Of a DNA stretch of 50,474 nt, positions 1 to 6,365 are shown piece after piece. Below the pieces are notes generated by a model. The model did no database searches, was not told where the DNA came from, and worked only from the letters and a program-made list of their open reading frames with translations. Made by a program: the position numbers and the translations under genes. Source of the DNA: DATKZS01 sp035527835 [NCBI: bacterium] (GTDB lineage: Bacteria > RBG-13-61-14). The stretch's first letter is position 1. Each line of letters starts with the position of its first letter. Location: positions 1 through 50,474 of the forward strand of contig DATKZS010000001.1 of NCBI GenBank assembly GCA_035527835.1, written 5' to 3'.

Positions 1-180
1 GGCGCGGGCGGTGGTGGCCGCGCTCTGTCCGGGCCGGCGGCGGTCGAGGTCGCGCTGCACGATCTCGCGGTTGATCCGGACGCCGGGCGGACAGCCGTCC
101 ACCACCGCGCCCAGCGCCACGCCGTGCGACTCGCCGAAGGTGGTCACCCGAAAAATATTCCCGAAGCTGCTGCCCGACAT
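1..180 (-). CDS. aroC: Chorismate synthase, N-terminal part (cut by window edge)
   Basis: Reading leftward from an ATG at 178-180, the first 60 codons give a protein starting [20 protein letters not shown], followed by a VDGCPPG stretch and [10 protein letters not shown]. These are the signature N-terminal motifs of chorismate synthase ([11 protein letters not shown], the acidic-loop region, and LDRRRPG), which converts EPSP to chorismate in the last step of the shikimate pathway using reduced FMN. The gene runs off the left edge, so about five sixths of it is missing. A purine-rich GGGGGAGGG site precedes the start, and a good promoter lies at 223-251. It is divergent from the acyl-CoA gene block. 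Confidence 0.93.
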   Translation of the reverse strand, partial: MSGSSFGNIFRVTTFGESHGVALGAVVDGCPPGVRINREIVQRDLDRRRPGQSAATTARA

Positions 181-222
181 CCGTGCCCTCCCCCGCCCGT
201 CAGTCTCTTGGGCGATGCTGTA

Positions 223-251
223 ATTATAGAGAACGGAAGGGCCGCTGGCAA
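223..251 (-). promoter_or_regulatory. Sigma-70 type promoter for aroC
   Basis: On the minus strand TTGCCA (246-251) and TATAAT (223-228) are separated by 17 bases. Transcription would start near 216, leaving a leader of about 36 bases before the aroC ATG. Confidence 0.7.
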
Positions 252-261
252 TGCCGCGTTC

Positions 262-289
262 TTGAATTGCGTCCGGGTGCTGATAGAAT
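262..289 (+). promoter_or_regulatory. Candidate promoter for the acyl-CoA gene block
   Basis: TTGAAT (262-267) and TAGAAT (284-289) are separated by 16 bases, about 70 bases before the dehydrogenase start. This is a moderate match, back to back with the aroC promoter. Confidence 0.4.
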
Positions 290-313
290 GTGCAAGGGCC
301 GGCGGCACGAGGA

Positions 314-334
314 CCACCGGTTGTAAGCCGGTGG
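314..334. repeat. Short hairpin, CCACCGG / CCGGTGG
   Basis: A perfect 7-bp stem with a TTGTAAG loop lies in the leader of the dehydrogenase gene. A related sequence (GCCGGTTTGTAGCCGGTGG) lies near 48995-49014, so this is probably a dispersed intergenic element rather than a gene-specific control site. Confidence 0.45.
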
Positions 335-356
335 CACGTAAATTGGAGGGAGAGAG

Positions 357-1214
357 ATGGAGATTAAAAAGGTGTGCGTGGTCGGGCTCGGGACCATGGG
401 CTCGCAGATCGCGGGGGTGTTCGCGCGCGCGGGCCTGGCCACCGCGGTGGTGGAGGCGGACGCGGAACGGCTGAAACAGGGGATGGCGCGGATTGACGCG
501 TTCCTGGCCCGGCAGGAGCAGAAGGGAAAGATGACGGCGCAGGAGCGGGAGGCCGCGCTGAACGCGCTGGTCCCCACTATGTCCCTGGAGAGCGGAGCGG
601 GCGACGCGGACTTCGCGCTGGAGGCGGTGTTCGAGGACGCGGAGACGAAGAAGCGGGTGTTCGCGGACCTGGACCTGGCGAGCCCGCGGCGGGCGGTGCT
701 GGCGACCAATACCTCGACCATCTCCATCACCGAGATCGCCTCCGCCACCGGCCGGCCGGAGAGCTGCATCGGCGCGCATTTCCTGATTCCGGCGGCGCTC
801 ACTCCGCTGGTCGAGGTCACTCGGGGGGTTGCGACCTCGGAGGACACGGTGAAGGCCACGGTGGCGCTGCTTGAGCGGTGCGGCAAGGACACGGTGGTGG
901 TGAACGACGCGCCGGCGTTCGTGATCAACCGTCTTTACATCCCGCTCTTGAACGAGGCGTTTTACGTTCTGGGCGAGGGGGTGGCGAGCGCGGAGGACAT
1001 TGACAAGTCGTGCGTGAAGGGTCTGGGCATGCCGCTGGGCCCGCTGGCGGCGGCGGACGCGTCGGGTCTGGACGTGGTGCTGGCGTGCGTGGAGACGCTG
1101 CACCGGGAGCTGGGCGACAAGTACCGGCCGGCGCCGCTGTTGGTGAAGCTCGCGCGGGCGGGGAGACTGGGGAAGAAGACCGGGCGGGGGGTGTATGAGT
1201 ATCGGAGGGCGTAG
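357..1214 (+). CDS. 3-hydroxyacyl-CoA dehydrogenase (3-hydroxybutyryl-CoA dehydrogenase type)
   Basis: This 285-residue protein has the length and layout of the single-function, NAD-dependent 3-hydroxyacyl-CoA dehydrogenases (Hbd/PaaH/FadB2 type), which oxidise 3-hydroxyacyl-CoA to 3-ketoacyl-CoA in the cytoplasm. The Rossmann motif GLGTMG is at 10-15, the NTSTISI strand at 118-124, the catalytic pair is His141 with Glu153 twelve residues later (as in the family), and the second domain carries PAFVINR (186-192) and MPLGPL. The usual HFFNP around the catalytic His is HFLIP here, so substrate choice may differ. The start follows a good GGAGGGAGAG site. The next genes are crotonases on the same strand, so this is probably part of a fatty-acid or aromatic acyl-CoA oxidation set. 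The chain length cannot be read from sequence. Confidence 0.9.
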   Translation: MEIKKVCVVGLGTMGSQIAGVFARAGLATAVVEADAERLKQGMARIDAFLARQEQKGKMTAQEREAALNALVPTMSLESGAGDADFALEAVFEDAETKKRVFADLDLASPRRAVLATNTSTISITEIASATGRPESCIGAHFLIPAALTPLVEVTRGVATSEDTVKATVALLERCGKDTVVVNDAPAFVINRLYIPLLNEAFYVLGEGVASAEDIDKSCVKGLGMPLGPLAAADASGLDVVLACVETLHRELGDKYRPAPLLVKLARAGRLGKKTGRGVYEYRRA

Positions 1215-1246
1215 GTCGGAGGGCGAATGTCGGGAGGCGGTTCTTA

Positions 1247-1278
1247 TACGCTCTACGCTCTGCGCTCTACGCCCTACG
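1247..1278. repeat. Degenerate TACGCTC tandem repeat
   Basis: About four and a half 7-bp units (TACGCTC, TACGCTC, TGCGCTC, TACGCCC, TACG) lie between the dehydrogenase and crotonase genes. They are partly complementary to the GTAGG/GAGGGCG-rich bases just before them (1205-1238). Confidence 0.5.
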
Positions 1279-1307
1279 AACTACAACAGATCATGTGAGG
1301 AGGGGCC

Positions 1308-2093
1308 ATGAATTTCGAGGACATAATATTTGATAAGCAGGACGGGGCCGCGCGGATCACGATCAACCGGCCGGACAAGATGAACTCGTTTAGAAACCGG
1401 ACGCTGCTGGAGCTTAGAGAAGCTCTGGGGGACGCGGCGGCGGATAGTGGTGTCGGGGTGATCGCGATCACGGGCGCGGGGGGCCGGGCGTTTTGCGCGG
1501 GGGGTGACGTCGCCGAGATGCTGGCGCTGGACCGGGCGCGCGGCCGCGAGTTCCTGAACACGTTCTCGAACCTGTTCCAGCAGGTCCGGCGGGCGCCGCA
1601 GCCGGTGATCGCGGCGGTGGACGGTTACTGCCTGGGCGGCGGCAACGAGATCAACATGGTTTGCGACCTGACGCTGGCCACGGAGAAGTCGGTGTTCGGG
1701 CAGGTGGGTCCGACGGTGGGGAGCATCCCGGTGCTGGCGGGCACGCAGTATTTGCCGCGCTGCGTGGGCGACAAGCGGGCCAAGGAGATCATCTTCCTGT
1801 GCCAGCGCTACAGCGCGCGGGAGGCCATGGAGATGGGATGGGTGAACAAGGTGGTGGCGGACGGCACGCTCGCGGCCGAGCTCCAGGCCTGGATTGACCG
1901 CATCCTTTCCATGAGCCCGCAGGCGCTACGCATCGCCAAGCTGTCGCTCAATTTCGAGGGCGACCTGCTCTACCCGTCGTTCACCCACGGCATCGAGCTG
2001 CTGTCCATGACCTACGGGTCCGAGGAGTTCCAGGAAGGCATGAACTCGTTTTTGGAAAAGCGGAAGCCGGACTTCATGAAGTTCAGGAAGTGA
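1308..2093 (+). CDS. Crotonase-fold enzyme, MenB/BadI-like
   Basis: This 261-residue protein belongs to the enoyl-CoA hydratase/isomerase superfamily. The CoA/oxyanion-hole motifs are FCAGGD (62-67) and LGGGNE (109-114). The segment FGQVGPTVGS (130-139) and the later KRAKEIIFLCQRYSA resemble 1,4-dihydroxy-2-naphthoyl-CoA synthase and 2-ketocyclohexanecarboxyl-CoA hydrolase rather than classic hydratases, which have Pro-Glu where this has Gly-Pro. The usual SFDGGYGT of MenB/BadI is replaced by SIPVLAGT, so it is not a plain copy of either. I infer a ring-forming or ring-opening or a hydratase-like reaction on a CoA thioester. The start has GAGGAGGGGCC just upstream. Confidence 0.82.
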   Translation: MNFEDIIFDKQDGAARITINRPDKMNSFRNRTLLELREALGDAAADSGVGVIAITGAGGRAFCAGGDVAEMLALDRARGREFLNTFSNLFQQVRRAPQPVIAAVDGYCLGGGNEINMVCDLTLATEKSVFGQVGPTVGSIPVLAGTQYLPRCVGDKRAKEIIFLCQRYSAREAMEMGWVNKVVADGTLAAELQAWIDRILSMSPQALRIAKLSLNFEGDLLYPSFTHGIELLSMTYGSEEFQEGMNSFLEKRKPDFMKFRK

Positions 2094-2101
2094 ATCTTTC
2101 T

Positions 2102-2164
2102 GGCTTGGGGCTTGAGGCTTGAGGTGATGCTGAGGCTTTTGCCTCAAGCCTCAAGCCCCAAGCC
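2102..2164. repeat. 23-bp perfect inverted repeat
   Basis: Arms 2102-2124 and 2142-2164 are perfectly complementary around a 17-base loop and are built from GGCTTGAG/CTCAAGCC words. There is no T tract, so a classical intrinsic terminator is unlikely. It separates two genes on the same strand. Confidence 0.8.
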
Positions 2165-2201
2165 TCAAGCCCAGCGCCTCTAATAGGAGCGGCAAGGCAA
2201 G

Positions 2202-3059
2202 ATGGCCGAAGAACAGAACAAGAACGTAAGCCGGGCGGTGAAGCGGGAGGACGAGGTGGTGGTCGAGCCGCGGGCTTTGCGGATTGATCCCAGGATTTAC
2301 GATCCGGTGATCCTGTGCCCGGTGGGGCCGCTCACCACGATGATGGCGCGGATGCACAAGGCGAGCAAAAAGTTCATGCCGTTCGAGCCGGCGCGGGTGT
2401 ATACGATCAGCTCGAAGGGCCGGAAGGCGAGCCTGGTGGGCCCGTGCATGGGCGCTCCGGCGGCGGGCTATGTTCTGGAACGTCTGATCGCGAACGGGGC
2501 GCGGCACGTGGTGATGCTGGGTCTTTGCGGCTCGATCAACCGCGAGGCGCGGATCGGGAGCCTGGTGGCGCCGATGGGGGCGCGGATCGAAGAGGGTGTC
2601 AGCGGGCACTACATCACGGGTGACCGGCGGTCGTTTCCCGGGAAGCAGGCGCTCGCGGCGGTCCGGGAGGCGGTGGAGGGCTCGGGCCGGAGCTACCACC
2701 TGGGCCCGGTGTGGACCACGGACGCGGTGTTCCGTGAGACCAAGGCGAAGGTCGCGGGTTTCGGCGAGAAGGGCCTCCTGGCGGTGGAGATGGAGGCGAG
2801 CGCGCTGTTCACGATCGCGATGTACCGCGGCATCGAGCTGGCCGCGCTGCTGGTGGTTTCCGACGAGCTGTTCGACCTCACCTGGCGCACGGGCTTCACG
2901 CGGCCGCGCTTCATCACGGCGCTGCGCCACGCGTGCCACATCGCGCTGGACGCTGCGTTCCGGATGGCGGCCGGCGCTCGGGAGGCGGTGGCGGCGGTGG
3001 AGGAGCCGGCTGAAGACGGTCCCGGACCCAGCAGGGAAGAAGGGGAGGCGGCGCCATGA
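2202..3059 (+). CDS. Nucleoside phosphorylase family protein
   Basis: This 285-residue protein carries the marks of the PNP/UDP phosphorylase family, which cleaves nucleosides with phosphate (or water, in the MTA/SAH nucleosidase branch). Seen are VGPCMGAPAAG (79-89), the phosphate/ribose loop GLCGSI (107-112), the ribose-binding EMEAS at 196-200 and the catalytic-type Asp221 in VVSDELFD. About 35 residues at the N-terminus precede the fold. Its stop overlaps the next crotonase start by four bases (ATGA), so the two are translationally coupled, which is odd for a purine or uridine enzyme. The base it acts on cannot be read from sequence. Confidence 0.85.
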   Translation: MAEEQNKNVSRAVKREDEVVVEPRALRIDPRIYDPVILCPVGPLTTMMARMHKASKKFMPFEPARVYTISSKGRKASLVGPCMGAPAAGYVLERLIANGARHVVMLGLCGSINREARIGSLVAPMGARIEEGVSGHYITGDRRSFPGKQALAAVREAVEGSGRSYHLGPVWTTDAVFRETKAKVAGFGEKGLLAVEMEASALFTIAMYRGIELAALLVVSDELFDLTWRTGFTRPRFITALRHACHIALDAAFRMAAGAREAVAAVEEPAEDGPGPSREEGEAAP

Positions 3060-3769
3060 TCGTTGAGATCGAGGCCGAGCAATCGGCGCGGGTCATCCGG
3101 ATGCGGAGCGGTGACGAGAACCGCTTTAACCGGGGCCTGGTGGACGCGCTGAACCGGGCGCTTGACGAGATCGAGGGGGAGTCGTCAGCGCGGTCGGTGG
3201 TGTTCACGGGCGCGCACGAGAAATATTTTTCGAACGGCCTGGACCTGTCGTGGCTGATCAGTCAGCCGCATCAAATCTGGAGCGACTTTCTGGTGGACTT
3301 TGACCGGATGCTGTACCGGGTGTTTACGTATCCGAAGCCGGTGGTAGCAGCGATCAACGGTCATGCGTTCGCTGGCGGCCTGTTCCTGGCGCTGTGCGCG
3401 GACTGGCGGGTGATGCGGGAGGACCGGGGATGGATGTGCATCCCGGAGATTGACCTCGGCCTCGACCTGCCGCCCGGCAACATCGCGCTGATCGAGCAGG
3501 CCATCGGAAGAAGGCAGACCGAGGTCCTGAGCCTTTCCGGCACAAGGCTCTCCGCGGCGGAGGCGCTGAAGATCGGGATGATTGACGAGACCGCCCCGGC
3601 CGACCAGGTGCTGCCGCGCGCGCTGGAAACGGCGAAGAGACTCGGGGCCAAGAAGCCCGCGCAATACGCCTCTCACAAGAAGGGCCTGCGGGCGGAGGCG
3701 GCCCGCATCCTTGACGAGGAAGACCCGCCTTTCATCCGTTCGCTGGTCAAGGCCAGGCAGGGAAGGTGA
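3056..3769 (+). CDS. Enoyl-CoA hydratase/isomerase family protein
   Basis: This second crotonase is shorter, at 237 residues. Oxyanion-hole segments are FSNGLDL (58-64) and AFAGG (104-108). IPEIDLGLDLPPG keeps Glu131, the one acid normally retained in delta3-delta2 enoyl-CoA isomerases, while the loop expected to hold the second hydratase Glu does not show it. I therefore favour double-bond isomerisation over hydration. The start ATG overlaps the phosphorylase stop by four bases. The gene ends in a convergent intergenic repeat facing the HgdB-like gene. Confidence 0.82.
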   Translation: MIVEIEAEQSARVIRMRSGDENRFNRGLVDALNRALDEIEGESSARSVVFTGAHEKYFSNGLDLSWLISQPHQIWSDFLVDFDRMLYRVFTYPKPVVAAINGHAFAGGLFLALCADWRVMREDRGWMCIPEIDLGLDLPPGNIALIEQAIGRRQTEVLSLSGTRLSAAEALKIGMIDETAPADQVLPRALETAKRLGAKKPAQYASHKKGLRAEAARILDEEDPPFIRSLVKARQGR

Positions 3770-3790
3770 GGAAGAAAGAGGAGGAGTTAA

Positions 3791-3873
3791 TTAGCCGCAG
3801 ATGAACGCTGATGAACGCGGATAAGATAGATCTGAAAAAACATCCGCGTTAATCCGCGTTCATCTGCGGCTAA
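3791..3873. repeat. Long inverted repeat between convergent genes
   Basis: The outer 18 bp (3791-3808 with 3856-3873) pair perfectly and the inner 14 bp pair with two mismatches, giving an imperfect stem of about 32 bp made of GATGAACGC words. A T-rich run follows on the plus strand (3876-3885), so it could terminate both converging genes. Its word content resembles the repeat at 41493-41581. Confidence 0.75.
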
Positions 3874-3894
3874 AATATTTTTTCCAATATGTCC

Positions 3895-4884
3895 TCACGA
3901 AAGCTGTTCCAGAAACGCCTCGATGCGGGTCATGGTGCGGGGGTCGAGGGTACCGGGCCGGTCGGCCTCGATGGTGAGGACGGGGACGGGGAGTTTTTCG
4001 CGCAGGAGGATGGCGTCGAGCTGGCGGTGGCAGAAGGTCTGGGCGTAGTGGATGATGCCCTGGAGGCCGCGGCGCGTGATTTCCGGGCCGATGTCTTCGT
4101 GGACGCGGCGGAAAGTTTCCAGAGGATAGGTATAGTCAGCGTATTGCCCGGCGAGGTTGGCGGCGCCGGTGATCATGGCGAACTGGCGCTGGACCTCGTT
4201 GAAGACGACGCGGGCGCCGCGTGATTCGATGAACTGGTAGAGGCCGTCGCAAATGGGGGGCACTCCGACGTATCCCAGGCGGATGAAGTCGCGGGCGCTT
4301 TGCCGGGCGCGGGCCTCGTCCAGGAAACGCTGGAGGCCGCGGGTGAAGCTCTGGGGGTCGCCGTTGAAGTCGCTGGCGCTGACGAGCCAGAGATGGTTCT
4401 CGAAGCCGGTGACCTTGCCCTCCCTCCAGGTGAGGTCATCGAGCTCGCGGAGCATGGCGCGGACGGGAGCAAGCTCGCGCCGCTTGGCCTCGGCCGCTTC
4501 GAGGCTGGTGCCCAGGAAGCCCGCCAGCAGACTGAGCTCATTCCTCATATTATCCTGTTGACTCGCCGGCGGGTATGAGAACGGGATGCAGTTCACTCCC
4601 TCATGCTTCCAGATTTCCACGAGCTTCTCCGTGCTCGAGCAATCGCCCCGGACCACGCCGATGATCCTCTTGATGTCCATGACCCTGGCCGCGGCGTAGA
4701 TGCCCTTGATCCAGGCGCAGAGGTTGGCGGGAAAGCCGCGGGCCTCGGCCGAGGCGATCATGGCGGCACGGTCGGGCGCGGTGATGAAGACGTTGTTGAG
4801 GTCCACCGGGATCAGCCCCGCGGCCAGGACGACCTCGACCGGGACCGTGGTGGTAAGTCCGATTCTGCCGCTCATCTTTTCCAT
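3895..4884 (-). CDS. 2-hydroxyacyl-CoA dehydratase D-component / benzoyl-CoA reductase-like protein
   Basis: This 329-residue protein matches the HgdB/BcrC-type family, whose members bind a [4Fe-4S] cluster and remove water from 2-hydroxyacyl-CoAs or reduce benzoyl-CoA after one-electron activation by an ATPase. It opens with the family pattern IGLTTTVPVEVVLAAGLIPVDL and ends with HYAQTFCHRQLD...LPVPVLTIEADRPG. Candidate cluster ligands are Cys56, Cys82, Cys212 and Cys285. I chose ATG 4882-4884; the frame is open further upstream, but that extension is proline/arginine-rich and unlike the family. No second subunit and no activator ATPase lie in the window, so it either acts with distant partners or belongs to a stand-alone branch. 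Confidence 0.8.
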   Translation of the reverse strand: MEKMSGRIGLTTTVPVEVVLAAGLIPVDLNNVFITAPDRAAMIASAEARGFPANLCAWIKGIYAAARVMDIKRIIGVVRGDCSSTEKLVEIWKHEGVNCIPFSYPPASQQDNMRNELSLLAGFLGTSLEAAEAKRRELAPVRAMLRELDDLTWREGKVTGFENHLWLVSASDFNGDPQSFTRGLQRFLDEARARQSARDFIRLGYVGVPPICDGLYQFIESRGARVVFNEVQRQFAMITGAANLAGQYADYTYPLETFRRVHEDIGPEITRRGLQGIIHYAQTFCHRQLDAILLREKLPVPVLTIEADRPGTLDPRTMTRIEAFLEQLS

Positions 4885-5174
4885 GGTCTCACGTGATAGT
4901 CTAGCGGGAAGCAAAGGCGGGAGCAACCAAGGGGCCGGCGGCGGATCCCGGGGATTTACTTTTCTTGTCCTTGTCCGGCGGGTGGCGCAAGGGGCCTCCC
5001 GGACGCCGCGCAATCTCGGGCCGCGGCGGCGGCCGCGATGGATTCGTTATGTTTATTACGCTTAATCCGGTGATATTGTTCTGTAAATTTAGATGGTTAA
5101 AGCATAATGCCCACTCCTGGCCCGGGATTTGCCTTTTTTGCTTGCGTTTGCCCGCAAATTAGTATAGGTTATAA

Positions 5175-5933
5175 ATGATAATGAGGGCGCGGGATCGAAA
5201 ACGGATTCTGGTAGCAGACGATACACTGCCCATGCGCATTATGCTTCAGGACGTGCTCTCGGAGGCTGGTTACGAGGTTACTATCGCTGCTGACGGTGAG
5301 GAGGCTTGGGGCACGCTCCAGACCGAGGGGGAAGATATTGACCTTTTGATTCTGGACCTTCTGATGCCCCGGATGACCGGTTTTGAAATCCTCGAACGTT
5401 TCCACGAGCTGGATCAGACCCACCCCAAGAAAGTCCTGGTTATCACCGGCATCTTCAAGAGCCAGAAAGAGGTGCAGCGCTTGCGGGAGCTGGGCGCGAA
5501 CGGTTACATCACCAAGACGGCGCTGGTGGACGAAATTCTGTTCCGGGTGAACCAGGTGTTCCACCTGGGCCAGGAGAACTCGCGGAAGTTCCCGAGGCTC
5601 TTGATGTCGCTGCCCATAGATTACAAGGTGCGGGACGGTCAGTACTCGAATTTCACGTCGAACCTGTCGGCGGGGGGCGCGTTCATCCGGACGATTGACC
5701 CGGCTCCTCCCAATGAGACGCTGGAGCTCACGTTCTGCATCCCGGACACGAACATGGCGGTGAGCGCCACGGGCCGGGTGGTGTGGACCAATGAATACGA
5801 GACCTACCGCAAGAAAGCGTGTCTGCCGGGCATGGGGGTGGAATTCGTTGACCTGTCCCCTGACCTGAAGAAGCACCTCTGTGAATACGTGAGCCAGAAG
5901 CTGGTGAACGAGCCGGTCTGGCTCGAGACCTGA
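5175..5933 (+). CDS. Response regulator: receiver domain fused to PilZ domain
   Basis: Residues 10-130 form a CheY-like receiver with the acidic pocket Asp15/Asp16, phospho-acceptor Asp61 in LILDLLMP, Thr91 and Lys114. Residues 137-250 form a PilZ domain with RKFPR (137-141, the RxxxR motif) and NLSAGG (163-168, the NxSxxG form of the c-di-GMP motif). The protein should therefore join a phosphorelay to c-di-GMP level, perhaps for motility or surface attachment; no output enzyme is present. A GGDEF protein is encoded at 28280-29410 and a chemoreceptor at 11421-13031. An alternative start two codons in (5181) is equally possible, and the Shine-Dalgarno signal is weak. Confidence 0.9.
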   Translation: MIMRARDRKRILVADDTLPMRIMLQDVLSEAGYEVTIAADGEEAWGTLQTEGEDIDLLILDLLMPRMTGFEILERFHELDQTHPKKVLVITGIFKSQKEVQRLRELGANGYITKTALVDEILFRVNQVFHLGQENSRKFPRLLMSLPIDYKVRDGQYSNFTSNLSAGGAFIRTIDPAPPNETLELTFCIPDTNMAVSATGRVVWTNEYETYRKKACLPGMGVEFVDLSPDLKKHLCEYVSQKLVNEPVWLET

Positions 5934-5942
5934 GGGCCGCTT

Positions 5943-5981
5943 TGGGGTGCGCCGGCATGACGGCGCTTTCATTAGCGTTGC
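5943..5981 (-). repeat. Dispersed AATGAAAGCG element, copy A
   Basis: On the minus strand it reads GCTAATGAAAGCGCCGTCA followed by TGCCGGCG. It shares this core with copies at 6240-6280 and 9178-9215 (both plus strand). Confidence 0.6.
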
Positions 5982-6002
5982 TATCCATAAGCATCTACAA
6001 TA

Positions 6003-6071
6003 CCGCAGAGACGCAGAGGTCACAGAGAAAATAATGAAAATTCTTTCTCTGCGTCCTTTGCGTCTCTGTCC
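6003..6071. repeat. Inverted repeat, GCAGAGACGCAGAG type
   Basis: The left arm (6003-6030) and right arm (6044-6071) are complementary with a few mismatches; the words are GCAGAGACG and CGTCTCTG. Together with the next repeat it fills most of the 432-base gap between the receiver-PilZ gene and the dikinase gene. I see no gene in that gap. Confidence 0.7.
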
Positions 6072-6081
6072 TGAAAAGGAA

Positions 6082-6163
6082 TGGACAGGATTAACAGGAT
6101 TTACAGGATGGAAGAAAAAACCGAGCATTGGTGTTAATCCGGTAAATCCTGTTAATGCTGTCC
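6082..6163. repeat. Inverted repeat, GGACAGGATTAACAGGAT type
   Basis: Left arm 6082-6109 and right arm 6137-6163 are complementary with several mismatches. The same word family recurs at 27063-27160. Confidence 0.7.
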
Positions 6164-6239
6164 GATAATCTTCTTTTCATGAACTTAGGGTGCCGCCTCG
6201 CGGCATGAATGACTGCGGTTAATTGCCACTTTCCAGGAC

Positions 6240-6280
6240 TCCCATCGCCAATGAAAGCGGCGTCGTGCCGCTTGCAGCGG
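6240..6280 (+). repeat. Dispersed AATGAAAGCG element, copy B
   Basis: The core reads GCCAATGAAAGCGGCGTCG then TGCCGC. The flanks (6185-6310) hold further GCCGC/GCGGC hairpins, and an ACTCCCAATGA fragment appears again at 6292-6302. Confidence 0.6.
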
Positions 6281-6365
6281 TGCAACCGCCGCACTCCCAA
6301 TGACCCCGTCTGCGCCGATAGTGTTCCTTCCCCTATCCCCTCGATTCGAGTAAAATGGATTAATC

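Noticed and set aside
4965-5162. A 65-codon plus-strand open frame before the receiver-PilZ gene
   Set aside because: No ribosome site, no conserved pattern, and it sits in the divergent promoter gap.
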